A stretch of 30,851 nt of DNA from the NCBI GenBank assembly GCA_900551235.1, contig URUU01000023.1, forward strand, positions 1 to 30,851. Direction: 5' to 3'. Under the pieces are notes generated by a model. It saw only the letters and a program-made list of their open reading frames with translations, had not been told where the DNA came from and did not search any database. How positions within the stretch are numbered: the stretch's first letter is position 1; every line of letters starts with the position of its first letter. A program made the position numbers and the translations under genes. Positions 8,417-17,426 of this stretch are shown here, piece after piece. This DNA is from an uncultured Lachnospiraceae bacterium (GTDB taxonomy: Bacteria; Bacillota; Clostridia; Lachnospirales; Lachnospiraceae).

Positions 8417-9400
8417 TCATAACAATGTGAGTATGTTAAAGCTGCCATAAAGAAGCATAACAATGGTAAGAAGCAGCCCGGCAGACGCATACATCAGCCT
8501 GTTTGCCCTTCTGATATCCTCACATTCCACGGGACGCAGTGCATCTCCGATCGTTTTCTTTTTATATAAAGTTCCAAAATACCAGGCATCTCCGGCAAGC
8601 TGCACGCCGAGTGCACCTGCCATGGCTGCCTCCGTCTGTGCCGAATTCGGGCTGGCATGGTTATAGCGGTCTCTTTTGAAGATCTTCCAGGCATTTTTTG
8701 CCGACAGACCGGTAAGTCCTGCTGCTGCCACCATAAAAAGAGCAGACAGTCTCGCCGGAATGTAATTGAGCACATCGTCCACTTTTGCCGCAAAACGCCC
8801 GAAATAGAGATATTTCTCATTCTTATATCCGACCATGGAATCCATCGTGTTGACTGCTTTATAAAAGACTCCGAGCACCGGCCCACCGATCGCCAGATAC
8901 AGAAGCGGTGCCATCACGCCATCGGAAGCATTTTCTGCCACCGTCTCCACGGCTGCCTTTGTCACGCCTTCTGCCGTCAGCTGATCGGTATCTCTGCCGA
9001 CGATCATGGAAACCGCATAGCGTGCCGCCTTCAGATCCTCTTTTTTCAGTTCTTTGTAAACCTTCATGCTCTCATCTTTCAGAGACTTTGCCGCCAGCAT
9101 CCAGTAGCAGAACAACGTCATGACTGCCAGATGCAGATACGGATGGATCCTGCCCGCCAGATACAGCACACCTGCCACCGCCCCGGCAGTTACACCGCAG
9201 ACGATCACTGCCAGAAATACACCTGCTGTCTTTTCGCCCTGTTCTGTCTTTGGAAAAACTGCCCGAAGTCCTTTTTCCGTAACTGCGATCAGATTACCGA
9301 CCAGTCGGATCGGATGATAGAAGCAATGCGGATCGCCGATCAGCAGATCGAGAAACACACCGAGCAAAAGTGCCATCATGCCTTCTCTTCCATATATCAT
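8417..9400 (-). CDS. cbiB: Adenosylcobinamide-phosphate synthase
   Basis: Integral membrane enzyme joining cobyrate to aminopropanol (phosphate), the product of CobD encoded next. It is 327 residues from the chosen start. The N-terminal FLDLLIGDPHCFYHPIRLVG stretch is diagnostic of CbiB, and there are several hydrophobic helices. The ENASDGVMAPLLYLAIGG and HASPNSAQTEAAMAGALG blocks are also family hallmarks. The ATG at 9400 overlaps the cbiA stop as ATGA, which decides it over the in-frame ATG at 9436. cbiB and cobD act at successive steps and are adjacent. Confidence 0.94.
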   Translation of the reverse strand: MIYGREGMMALLLGVFLDLLIGDPHCFYHPIRLVGNLIAVTEKGLRAVFPKTEQGEKTAGVFLAVIVCGVTAGAVAGVLYLAGRIHPYLHLAVMTLFCYWMLAAKSLKDESMKVYKELKKEDLKAARYAVSMIVGRDTDQLTAEGVTKAAVETVAENASDGVMAPLLYLAIGGPVLGVFYKAVNTMDSMVGYKNEKYLYFGRFAAKVDDVLNYIPARLSALFMVAAAGLTGLSAKNAWKIFKRDRYNHASPNSAQTEAAMAGALGVQLAGDAWYFGTLYKKKTIGDALRPVECEDIRRANRLMYASAGLLLTIVMLLYGSFNILTLL

Positions 9401-10818
9401 GATGCTTTTTCCCTTTCCAGTTTTTTTGTCATACAATTTTCCAGAAACCGAAGTGCAAACATCGGGTTGGAATAATAATAAAGATGCGGAAATCCCATCA
9501 GACTGCCATCCATCACATAACTGCAGTTCCAGCTTCTTTTTCCGGCCGGTTTTTTTGCAAGACAGGCACTTCCCGGAGCGGTGCTGTCAAAATAGTGGAA
9601 TTCATGGGCACGCACCGGAAAGCCCTGCTGCCACATGTTTCCTTCCTCTGCCTGCCCTTTATTAAGATCCAGTGTGATATATCCAAACCTTCCCAGCTTT
9701 TCGGTGCGGTACGCGGCTGCGTTTATTACGCCTGCCATCGGATATGTCTTTCCTTCCATGTCCTGCATTTCCTGATGAAGATACATGAAACCGCCGCACT
9801 CTGCCAGGATCGGAATCCCTTTTTTTGCACAGGTCCGGATCGATGCCAGCATTTCTCTGTTTCCGGAAAGCTCTGCTGCAAACAGTTCCGGATACCCTCC
9901 CGGCAGGAAAAGTCCATCCACATCTTCCGGTACTTTTTCATCATGGAGCGGCGAAAAGAATGTGAGTTCTGCCCCCAGTTCTTCCAGAAGCTTTAAATTG
10001 TCTTCATACAGAAAACAGAATGCTTCATCTTTTGCCACTGAGATCTGTGGTTTCTGAGTGCGTATCTTCTGAACGTGTGTATCTGCAAAAAACTGTTTCA
10101 GGGATTTTGGCATATCGCCCTCCAGCTCTTTCGCACCTTCTGCCATCTGCAAGATGCCTTCGATATCCAGCGTTTTCTCCAGGATATCCGCCAGATGCCG
10201 CATCTGCTCTCTTAAATTTTTGATTTCATCCGGAAGCACCAGCCCGAGATGACGGCTTTCCAGATGCCAGTCTGCCATTTTCGGGACATATCCAAACACG
10301 CAAAGTCCCAGTTCTGACTCGATCTTCGGTGCCAGCATACGGCAGGTCATCTCAGAGGTCTGATTTAAGATCACACCTTTTATTTTACTGTCCTTCTGAT
10401 AATCAAGAAACCCTTTGATCTGTGCAAGGACAGACAGACTCATGCCTTTGGCATTTACGATCAGAATGACCGGCGTATCGGTAACTCTTGCAAGATCATA
10501 GGAACTTGCCTTTGTGCGGATGCCGCCAAGTCCGTCATAATACCCCATCACACCCTCGATCACGGAAATCTCCGTCTGCTGTGCCGTTTTTGCAAACAGA
10601 TAGCGTGTCATCTCTTCTCCGGTAAAAAAAGTATCCAGATTTCTTGAGATAGTGCCGAGCACTTTCGTGTGAAACATCGGATCAATGTAATCCGGTCCGC
10701 ATTTAAAGGAAGAAACACAATATCCTCTGTTTTTTAATATTTGCAATATCCCGCAGGTGATCATCGTCTTGCCGCTTCCGCTTGACGGTGCTGCAAGCAT
10801 AAATCTTGGCTGTTTCAT
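9397..10818 (-). CDS. cbiA: Cobyrinate a,c-diamide synthase
   Basis: Glutamine-dependent amidation of the a and c side chains of cobyrinate. 473 residues. The P-loop SSGSGKT (12-18) opens the ATPase domain, the DYIDPMFH block follows, and the C-terminal amidotransferase nucleophile is in LAECGGFMYLH (Cys341), with the His at HEFHYF. The start at 10818 has a full AGGAGGTG site inside the end of cbiJET and overlaps its stop by ATGA. Cytosolic. Confidence 0.95.
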   Translation of the reverse strand: MKQPRFMLAAPSSGSGKTMITCGILQILKNRGYCVSSFKCGPDYIDPMFHTKVLGTISRNLDTFFTGEEMTRYLFAKTAQQTEISVIEGVMGYYDGLGGIRTKASSYDLARVTDTPVILIVNAKGMSLSVLAQIKGFLDYQKDSKIKGVILNQTSEMTCRMLAPKIESELGLCVFGYVPKMADWHLESRHLGLVLPDEIKNLREQMRHLADILEKTLDIEGILQMAEGAKELEGDMPKSLKQFFADTHVQKIRTQKPQISVAKDEAFCFLYEDNLKLLEELGAELTFFSPLHDEKVPEDVDGLFLPGGYPELFAAELSGNREMLASIRTCAKKGIPILAECGGFMYLHQEMQDMEGKTYPMAGVINAAAYRTEKLGRFGYITLDLNKGQAEEGNMWQQGFPVRAHEFHYFDSTAPGSACLAKKPAGKRSWNCSYVMDGSLMGFPHLYYYSNPMFALRFLENCMTKKLEREKAS

Positions 10819-12857
10819 GCGGTTTCACCTCCTGTGCAGGAGAAAATATAAACCGGATTCTGGCCCATCATCATCTCATAAGAGCCCAGTTTCTTTCCTT
10901 TTGCCACCGATACCTGTGCGATATCCACATCAGTAAATGCCATAGTCTTCAGACACTGCATCGCTTCTGCCACCGTCTCAAGGGCGATCGCATTGATGAC
11001 AATACGCACTTTTGGATTCTGTTTCAGCAAAACTTCCAGGATCTGCCTTAAATTGCCGGAAGAACCACCGATAAAGGCATGCGTCGGTACCGGCAGATTC
11101 TGCAGAGCCTCCGGAGCCAGCCCCTTGATGATCTCCAGATTGTCCGTTCCGAATTTTCGTTTATTCTGCTTAAGAAGTTCGATCGCTTCGTCTTTCTTTT
11201 CGACCGCATAAACACTTCCGTCTCTTGCAAGGAGTGCCGCCTCAATGGAAACCGAACCGGTTCCGGCTCCGATATCCCAGACAACGGCATCTTTGTGCAG
11301 CCTTAATTTTGACAGCGAAATGCTCCGCACTTCGCTTTTTGTCATCGGGACTTTTCCGCGCAGAAACAGATCGTCATCCAGTCCATGACAAGTACGTTTT
11401 TTCACATTCGGATTGCAGATCAGAAGCACACTGAGCGGGGCAAAATCCGCTTCCGAAAAACTTTCTGCACTTCCCTGCACGATCTGCTCCTGCTCATAAG
11501 ACAGATCGGTTCCGACTGCGATCTTTACATCGCCAAGTCCATATTCTTTCAGTTTGCGGCAGATTTTCGGGATCCCGTCTTTTTCCCCGCACAGTGCAAA
11601 GACTTTTTCATGGTATTTGACCGCATCGATCAGATTCTGTTTTCTGCCGTGCAGACTTAAAAGATGGACATCTTCCCAGGGAACGCCCAATTTTCCGCAG
11701 AAATAGACCACCGAAGAAATACCGCTGACCGGATGGATCTCCAGTTGTTCCAGCCCTCTTGTATGATTGATCGCATCGTACAGTTTTTTTGCTCCGCTGT
11801 AAAAACCGATATCTCCCGATAACAGAACTGCTGCCGTCTCATACTGCGGATGCTCTGCCAGATAAACGGCGATCTCATCCGGTTTATAAGATTCAAAAAC
11901 GGCCTTTCCTTCTGTTTTCACGGACTGCAGCATTCTTCCGGCACCGATCAGGAGATCCGTCGACCGGCAGATCTGTTCTGCCTCCACGGTGCGGTTGTTT
12001 TCATTTCCCATACCGATCCCGACCAGATACAGTTGTCGTTTCGGACAAATGCCAAACCGTCTGCCAAGAAGTCTTCGGATCTGTTCTTCGTCACATATTG
12101 AATATTGGGTCTCTCGATTTCGAACTTCCGAAATTTCCCCGGCTCTCTCCACCGGCCGTTTTATGACAACAAGCTTTGCACCGGCCCTTTTTGCAGCACG
12201 CAGCTTTTCCAGGAAACCGCCTGCTTTTCCGGATTCTTTTGTCACCATCCAGGAAGCCTGTGCCTGTCTGAGCATCGCCACATTCAGATCTTCCGTAAAC
12301 GGTCCCTGCATACAGATCAGATTTTTCCCGGAAAATCCAAGAGCTGCACATTCTGTTACTGCCTCCGGGGTTGAAAGCACTCTTGCCACCACCCGGTTCT
12401 GATAATCCGGGATCACCTGATAGGAAGAAAGCTCCTTGCTTCCGGTTGCCACAAAGATCCTCCCTTCTTTCTTTGCAAGAAAGGCTGCCGCTTCTGCCAC
12501 ACTTGCAACTTCTGTGACATCCTCCATCCCCTTCCAGGAAACCTCTGTCTCTTTTCTTGCAAGACGGATGTACTCTGCACCGGTCTGGCTGCATGCCCTG
12601 CGGATATTTTGGGATACGACCACCGCATACGGATGCGTTGCATCTATGACAAGCGTGATCTGATGCTCTTTGATCTGCTGTTCCATTTCCCTCTCATCCA
12701 GCCTTCCGGCATGAACATGAAGATATCTCCCTTCTTCTAACAGCGTCTCTCCATACTGCGTTGCCACACAGACTTCCGTCGGTATCTGATTTTTCTCCAG
12801 AAATTCTGCCAGATTCCGCCCTTCTGTTGTCCCTGCAAACAATAAAATCTTATCCAT
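10815..12857 (-). CDS. cbiJET: Trifunctional CbiJ-CbiE-CbiT fusion
   Basis: One 680-residue protein covering three steps. Residues 1 to about 262 are the precorrin-6A reductase CbiJ (LLFAGTTEGRNLAEFL at 5-20, DATHPYA near 72-78, VATGSKEL near 136-143). About 275-470 is a tetrapyrrole methylase matching CbiE, the cobalt-precorrin-7 C5-methylase (LYLVGIGMGN, LSGDIGFYSGA). About 485-680 is the Rossmann methyltransferase CbiT, which methylates C15 and decarboxylates C12 (SAM motif DIGAGTGSVSIEAA near 528-541; GGSSGN near 598-602). There is no internal stop or frameshift. CbiE-CbiT fusions are well known; the extra reductase domain at the N-terminus could channel the unstable intermediate. The ATG overlaps the cbiH stop by 8 bp and has an AAGGGG site. 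Confidence 0.93.
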   Translation of the reverse strand: MDKILLFAGTTEGRNLAEFLEKNQIPTEVCVATQYGETLLEEGRYLHVHAGRLDEREMEQQIKEHQITLVIDATHPYAVVVSQNIRRACSQTGAEYIRLARKETEVSWKGMEDVTEVASVAEAAAFLAKKEGRIFVATGSKELSSYQVIPDYQNRVVARVLSTPEAVTECAALGFSGKNLICMQGPFTEDLNVAMLRQAQASWMVTKESGKAGGFLEKLRAAKRAGAKLVVIKRPVERAGEISEVRNRETQYSICDEEQIRRLLGRRFGICPKRQLYLVGIGMGNENNRTVEAEQICRSTDLLIGAGRMLQSVKTEGKAVFESYKPDEIAVYLAEHPQYETAAVLLSGDIGFYSGAKKLYDAINHTRGLEQLEIHPVSGISSVVYFCGKLGVPWEDVHLLSLHGRKQNLIDAVKYHEKVFALCGEKDGIPKICRKLKEYGLGDVKIAVGTDLSYEQEQIVQGSAESFSEADFAPLSVLLICNPNVKKRTCHGLDDDLFLRGKVPMTKSEVRSISLSKLRLHKDAVVWDIGAGTGSVSIEAALLARDGSVYAVEKKDEAIELLKQNKRKFGTDNLEIIKGLAPEALQNLPVPTHAFIGGSSGNLRQILEVLLKQNPKVRIVINAIALETVAEAMQCLKTMAFTDVDIAQVSVAKGKKLGSYEMMMGQNPVYIFSCTGGETA

Positions 12858-13584
12858 GGATATATCCCCTTGGTGTTACCATTTTTCCGTTCAGCATTTT
12901 TGTCTGAGAATTTCCGATATAAACCGTTGTAAACATGTCCACCTTTGTATCCCGCAATTCTTTTAACGTCATCACATGGAACGTTTCCCCGTCACGCCCG
13001 ATGTTGGAAACCGTTCCGCACACCGTATCCGGAGCTTTGCTTTTCATCATCAGATCACAGGCTTTCTGCAGATGATCATGACGCTTTTTGCTGGACGGAT
13101 TGTAAAGGCAGATCACAAAATCCGCCTCGCTCGCACAGAGCAGACGCTTTTCGATCTTTTCCCACGGTGTCAGCAGATCACTTAAACTGATCACTGCAAA
13201 ATCATGGATCAGCGGTGCTCCAAGCACAGCCGCCCCGCCGTTTGCCGCCGTCACACCCGGTATCACTTCGACTTCCACATGCGGATACTCCTGCCCGATC
13301 TCCAGCATCAGACCGGACATGCCATAGACCCCGGCATCGCCGCTGCAGATCATCGCAACGGTATAACCTTTGTTTGCTTCTTCAAATGCCAGACGGCAGC
13401 GTTCGATCTCTTTCTTCATCGGCGTTGTCAGGAAACGTTTGTCTGAAAAATGCTCCTTTACAAGATCCACATAAACAGTATAACCCACGATCACATCACA
13501 CCTGCGAAGTGCTTCTGCCGCACGCATCGTCATCTGCTCATAAGCTCCCGGTCCGATTCCTACCACATATATCTTATTATCCAA
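12850..13584 (-). CDS. cbiH: Cobalt-precorrin-3 C17-methyltransferase
   Basis: SAM-dependent C17 methylation with ring contraction. 244 residues. The N-terminal tetrapyrrole-methylase motif KIYVVGIGPGAYEQMT, the CSGDAGVYGMSG block and LYNPSSKKR identify CbiH. No ATG fits the beginning. A TTG at 13584 has GGAG at 13593-13596 spaced 8 nt and yields the canonical start (M)DNKIYVVGIGPG. The in-frame GTG at 13593 overlaps that same GGAG and is therefore less likely. The gene overlaps the end of cbiG by 8 bp from the TTG (17 bp from the GTG). Confidence 0.93.
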   Translation of the reverse strand: MDNKIYVVGIGPGAYEQMTMRAAEALRRCDVIVGYTVYVDLVKEHFSDKRFLTTPMKKEIERCRLAFEEANKGYTVAMICSGDAGVYGMSGLMLEIGQEYPHVEVEVIPGVTAANGGAAVLGAPLIHDFAVISLSDLLTPWEKIEKRLLCASEADFVICLYNPSSKKRHDHLQKACDLMMKSKAPDTVCGTVSNIGRDGETFHVMTLKELRDTKVDMFTTVYIGNSQTKMLNGKMVTPRGYIHG

Positions 13585-14650
13585 AATCCACACTCCAATC
13601 TTTAAGAGCCAGTGCGACCGTCACGCCGTTTGCCGCCCGCTTTTTCAGAAGCAGCTCTGCACCGCCTCCTGCAAGAGAGGCACTTCGTTCACAGACACAG
13701 TCCACACCGGTCGTCTCTTTTACAAATTCTGATGCCGTGAAATCTCCTTCAAGATTTATCAGTTCTTCTTTCGTATAAACATCGAATGGAATCGCATACT
13801 TTTCACAGAAAGTAAGGATTCCCACTTCTTCTTTTTTCAGATCAATGCTGGCTGCCGCAAAAATGCTGTGTATCGATACGTGGCAGCTTTGCAGTGCCTT
13901 TAATACTTCCTGCTCGATGATCTTTTGCGGCGTGCCTTTTTTGCAGCCGATCCCAAGGCTTACAATCCGTGGAATCAGGTGCAGTGTCACGGCAAACGGA
14001 TGCTTTTCTTCATTTAAAGATAGCACCATACCGCAATTTCCCTCAAACTGCTCTCCCTCCGCAAGTCGTTGCAGTTCGCAAGGCACTTCACCTGTCACTG
14101 GAAATTCACTGAGAAATCCGACCGGATCTTCATCGAGCACCGCCGCAGAGACTGCTTTTGCCGCTTTCAGATCCGAGATCCACAGATTTTGCTTTTTTGC
14201 AAACACATCAACCGCAAAACGTCCGTTGATATCAGTAGCCGTCGTGATGACCGGAATCGCACCGGTCAGGTTCGCAAGCACCGCCGTCAGCTCATTTGCT
14301 CCGCCTAAATGCCCGGAAAGCAGAGAAACTGCAAAAATCCCACGCTCATCGAGGACAACGACCGCCGGATCTTTGTCTTTTCCCTGAAGGTATGGTGCAA
14401 TGCTCCGCACCGCAATGCCGCATGCCCCGATAAAAAGCAGGGCATCCATGCTTTGGAACATTTTTTCTGTCCACGCTTTTGTGGAAACCTTCAGCGGAAG
14501 CAGATGATATTTGGAGGCATATTTTTCCGCTGCATATGCCTCGCATATATATCCGGACCGCTCCAGCATTTCCCTCAGATGCTCATTTAACTGACTGCCA
14601 TGCTCCGTAAAACTGACGATTCCAAGTTTCTGTCCCATTTTCCTGCTCAT
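13577..14650 (-). CDS. cbiG: Cobalt-precorrin-5A hydrolase
   Basis: Opens the delta-lactone of cobalt-precorrin-5A and releases the C20/C2' fragment as acetaldehyde, a step unique to the anaerobic route. 357 residues. The N-terminal domain carries LLFIGACGIAVRSIAP and LSGHLGGANELT, both CbiG hallmarks. The C-terminal domain has GIGCKKGTP. The ATG at 14650 overlaps the cbiF stop as ATGA. A second in-frame ATG at 14638 is possible but its SD spacing is too short. Confidence 0.94.
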   Translation of the reverse strand: MSRKMGQKLGIVSFTEHGSQLNEHLREMLERSGYICEAYAAEKYASKYHLLPLKVSTKAWTEKMFQSMDALLFIGACGIAVRSIAPYLQGKDKDPAVVVLDERGIFAVSLLSGHLGGANELTAVLANLTGAIPVITTATDINGRFAVDVFAKKQNLWISDLKAAKAVSAAVLDEDPVGFLSEFPVTGEVPCELQRLAEGEQFEGNCGMVLSLNEEKHPFAVTLHLIPRIVSLGIGCKKGTPQKIIEQEVLKALQSCHVSIHSIFAAASIDLKKEEVGILTFCEKYAIPFDVYTKEELINLEGDFTASEFVKETTGVDCVCERSASLAGGGAELLLKKRAANGVTVALALKDWSVDFG

Positions 14651-15411
14651 CTCTTTTTCGTTGCCTGACGAAATTCCGTAGTAAATGCCGGATTATACAG
14701 TTCAGAACGTTCATAATGGCTGTGCGTTACTGCATCTCCGATGATCATCAGGGCCGTCTTTGTGATACCGTTTTCTTCTGCTGCTTTTGCCAGCGTTCCT
14801 ACGGTGCAGATCACCGCTTTCTCATCCTCCCAGGTTGCTTTATAGACGATCGCTGCCGGTGTATTTTCCGAATAACCGCCTGCGATCAGACGCTGGGATA
14901 ATTTTTCTGCCATACCGGTACTTAAAAAGATCACCATCGTAGCCTGATGTGCCGCAAACGAAGCAATCTCTTCTTTTTCCGGCACCGGTGTACGGCCTGC
15001 CATACGCGTGATGATCACGCTCTGTGACACACCCGGAAGTGTATATTCCATATTCAAGGCAGAGGCTGCCCCGCAGAAAGAGCTGACACCGGGGCAATAA
15101 TCATAAGAAATATTTTCTGCATCCAGCACATCCATCTGCTCCCGGATCGCACCGTAAATGCACGGATCTCCGGTGTGCAGACGCACCGTCATCTGCCCCT
15201 CTTTTTCTGCCTGACGCATCACATCCAGGACTTCTTCCAGCGTCATTTTCGCACTGTCATAAATTTTACACTCTTTTTTTGCATATTTTAAAAGCTCCGG
15301 ATTGACCAGGGAACCGGCATAGATGATCACATCTGCTTCTTCCAGAAATTTCTTTCCGCGTAACGTGATCAAATCTGCCGCTCCGGAACCGGCTCCGACA
15401 AAATGTATCAT
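14647..15411 (-). CDS. cbiF: Cobalt-precorrin-4 C11-methyltransferase
   Basis: SAM-dependent C11 methylation preceding lactone opening by CbiG, whose gene is next. 254 residues, standard size. Motifs include HFVGAGSGAADLITLRG at the N-terminus, IYAGSLVNPELL, and RLHTGDPCIYGAIREQ, a loop characteristic of CbiF/CobM. AAAGGAG precedes the ATG by 7 nt, and only one base separates it from the cbiL stop. Confidence 0.96.
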   Translation of the reverse strand: MIHFVGAGSGAADLITLRGKKFLEEADVIIYAGSLVNPELLKYAKKECKIYDSAKMTLEEVLDVMRQAEKEGQMTVRLHTGDPCIYGAIREQMDVLDAENISYDYCPGVSSFCGAASALNMEYTLPGVSQSVIITRMAGRTPVPEKEEIASFAAHQATMVIFLSTGMAEKLSQRLIAGGYSENTPAAIVYKATWEDEKAVICTVGTLAKAAEENGITKTALMIIGDAVTHSHYERSELYNPAFTTEFRQATKKR

Positions 15412-15412
15412 T

Positions 15413-16099
15413 TTAATTCTCCTTTACAATGATCAGGGAATAATATCCGGCATTTTCCGGAATCTCATCCACTGATTGATATATTTTTTCATTTTCCATA
15501 CCGCAGTTTTCGATCATCATCGCCTGCATACCGGCTTTTTTCAGAAGCTCTTTCACCTGTCCGATCTTTCTTCCTGCTTTCATCAGGACTTTTGTTCCGG
15601 GCAATTTCAGGGCATCTTCGATCTGATAAGATGCCGGTATCACATGGAGTTCTTCTGCCTTTTCCACAAGTCCGATATTGAGCTTTGCCGCCACTGCACA
15701 AAACGAAGTGATCCCGCTTACCAGCTCCGCATTGCAGCCACGCTGCACGATCCGCTTATGTACATAGAGATAAGTAGAATAAACGGTCGGATCTCCAAGT
15801 GTTAAAAACACGACATTCTGTCCCTTTTTCAGATATTCCTCCACGCGGTCCGCTGCCTCTTCATGGCTTTTTTCCAGAAGCTCTTTATCCTTTGTCATTG
15901 GCATCGGCAGTTCCAGAAATGTTTTCTGTTTTAATTCTTTTACAGTCTGCACCGCAATCTGATATGCTACGGTTTCTTCTGCTTTTTCTCCCGGCAGGGC
16001 AATAATCTCATTGTCGCGGATCAGTTCCGCTGCCCGAAAAGTCATCAGTTTCGGATCTCCCGGTCCGATACCGACGCCATATAAGGTTCCTGTATTCAT
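15413..16099 (-). CDS. cbiL: Cobalt-precorrin-2 C20-methyltransferase
   Basis: SAM-dependent methylation of cobalt-sirohydrochlorin at C20, the first methylation after cobalt insertion by CbiK. 228 residues from the ATG at 16099. The N-terminus TLYGVGIGPGDPKLMT, FLTLGDPTVYSTYLYV and VSGITSFCAVAA fit CbiL/CobI. AAGGAG lies about 10 nt before this ATG. An in-frame ATG at 16132 overlaps the cbiD stop as ATGA but has no SD and adds an atypical basic extension, so it is not preferred. Confidence 0.94.
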   Translation of the reverse strand: MNTGTLYGVGIGPGDPKLMTFRAAELIRDNEIIALPGEKAEETVAYQIAVQTVKELKQKTFLELPMPMTKDKELLEKSHEEAADRVEEYLKKGQNVVFLTLGDPTVYSTYLYVHKRIVQRGCNAELVSGITSFCAVAAKLNIGLVEKAEELHVIPASYQIEDALKLPGTKVLMKAGRKIGQVKELLKKAGMQAMMIENCGMENEKIYQSVDEIPENAGYYSLIIVKEN

Positions 16100-16128
16100 T
16101 GCTGCTTTTCTCCTTCTGTTTTCTGTCA

Positions 16129-17292
16129 TCATTTTTTTCGAAATTTTTCGGCAAGTTTTTCGGCTTCTTTTGTCTCACCAAGATAGCCAAAACGGTTGGA
16201 GAAAAGAATCGCCTCCGTCTGGATCGCACCTTCTACCCGGTGCTGCATATACTGATGCACCTTTTCTGCCATCTGCTCCATCACCGCACCCTGAAGTCCA
16301 TGCATCCTTATGATCTCCATAGCTTCTTCTGTGGTGATGGTCTCAAGGATTGCTTTTGCCGTCTCAAGGTCGGCTCCTGCCCGCAGTGCATGTGCACACA
16401 TCAGCTCTGCCCTTGCGTCCGAGTGTCTGGAATGGGTGTTCATAATGCCGCCGGACACTTTAACGAATTTCCCGATATGTGCCACAAACAGCACACCTGA
16501 AAAACCTAATTCCACTGCCATATCCAGCGTCTCACCGACGTAATTGCTGCATTTCATTGAGCTTTCCACATCAATCTCTGTATTTTCTTTCACAAAGTCG
16601 GCTCCGTAATTGCCCGGAGTAAGCAGCAGATACTCGGCTCCGTTTTTTCGCTTCATCTCCATCTCCAGCCGAATACTGGCGATCAGGGCCTTTTCACTCA
16701 TCGGCACGACAATTCCGCTTGTGCCAAGCACCGATAAACCGCCTTCAATCCCAAGTCTTGGATTGAACGTCTTTTTTGCAATCTCTTCCCCCTCCGGTAT
16801 GGAAATGCAGACCTGTATTCCTTCTGTATACTCACACATCTCACATACTTCACGTACTGCTTCCGTGATCATCTCGCGGGGAACACGATTGATCGCCGCT
16901 GCTCCGACTGGTTGTTCCAGTCCCGGCTTTGTGATCCTTCCGACGCCTTTTCCGCCGTCAATAAAAACCTGCTGTTCTTTCGTCTTTTCGCATTTTGACA
17001 CTGCCGCACAGACCAGCAGCCCATCTGTCGCATCCGGATCATCTCCGCCATCTTTGCGTATTGCACAGGAAGCCTGTTTTCCATCAAAGCAGATATCCTC
17101 CAGCAACAAATGCAGCAGGATTCCACGCGGTGTCATAAGATCGATCTTCTCTGTTTTTCTCTGTGACAGAAGCATCCATGTGGCTGCCTTCGCCGCTGCC
17201 GCCGCACAGGAACCGGTCGTATATCCATACCGCAGTTTTTTATTTCCTTTTGTCACAAAATAATCTTCCAGACCGTTTTTTTGTTCTGCCAC
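16129..17292 (-). CDS. cbiD: Cobalt-precorrin-5B C1-methyltransferase
   Basis: SAM-dependent C1 methylation in the anaerobic pathway. 387 residues. The GYTTGSCAAAAAKAA motif near 23-37 is diagnostic, with IRKDGGDDPDATDG and NTHSRHSDARAELM as further CbiD signatures. The start codon is GTG at 17292, with a strong AAGGAGG site 8 nt upstream. The nearby ATG at 17298 is out of frame. It is the first gene of the long operon, directly behind a consensus promoter. Confidence 0.95.
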   Translation of the reverse strand: MAEQKNGLEDYFVTKGNKKLRYGYTTGSCAAAAAKAATWMLLSQRKTEKIDLMTPRGILLHLLLEDICFDGKQASCAIRKDGGDDPDATDGLLVCAAVSKCEKTKEQQVFIDGGKGVGRITKPGLEQPVGAAAINRVPREMITEAVREVCEMCEYTEGIQVCISIPEGEEIAKKTFNPRLGIEGGLSVLGTSGIVVPMSEKALIASIRLEMEMKRKNGAEYLLLTPGNYGADFVKENTEIDVESSMKCSNYVGETLDMAVELGFSGVLFVAHIGKFVKVSGGIMNTHSRHSDARAELMCAHALRAGADLETAKAILETITTEEAMEIIRMHGLQGAVMEQMAEKVHQYMQHRVEGAIQTEAILFSNRFGYLGETKEAEKLAEKFRKK

Positions 17293-17311
17293 CGCATCTT
17301 CCTCCTTTTTC

Positions 17312-17325
17312 TGCCGTTTCCGGCA
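17312..17325 (-). promoter_or_regulatory. GNRA-loop hairpin in the cbiD leader
   Basis: The RNA reads TGCCG-GAAA-CGGCA, a 5-bp stem closed by a GAAA tetraloop, about 6 nt upstream of the SD of cbiD. It is too small for a metabolite riboswitch. It may stabilise the 5' end. Confidence 0.4.
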
Positions 17326-17341
17326 TACTTCGCATAAAATG

Positions 17342-17370
17342 ATTATAAACTTATGCTCAAATCATGTCAA
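17342..17370 (-). promoter_or_regulatory. Consensus sigma-70 promoter of the cbiD-cbiN operon
   Basis: Read on the minus strand: TTGACA (17365-17370), exactly 17 bp, then TATAAT (17342-17347). Both hexamers match the consensus at 6 of 6 positions. Predicted transcription start is near 17335, leaving a leader of about 43 nt to the GTG. The -35 lies 8 bp past the terminator stem of the upstream glycosidase gene. Confidence 0.9.
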
Positions 17371-17378
17371 CCGGTCAG

Positions 17379-17414
17379 AAAAGCCAGTGCTGCATTTCGC
17401 ATACACTGGCTTTT
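17379..17414 (-). terminator. Terminator of the glycosidase gene
   Basis: 11-bp perfect stem AAAAGCCAGTG (17379-17389) / CACTGGCTTTT (17404-17414), loop 14 nt, 12 bp after the glycosidase stop. The minus-strand U tail is short (TTTTC). The plus-strand side has a better tail, so it may also block antisense transcription into the glycosidase gene. Confidence 0.75.
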
Positions 17415-17426
17415 TATCTTTATTTC

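Noticed and set aside
17293..17426. Cobalamin riboswitch before cbiD
   Set aside because: The GCCAGTG/CACTGGC pairing is a simple terminator stem upstream of the promoter. The leader is only about 43 nt and no B12-box-like sequence was found.
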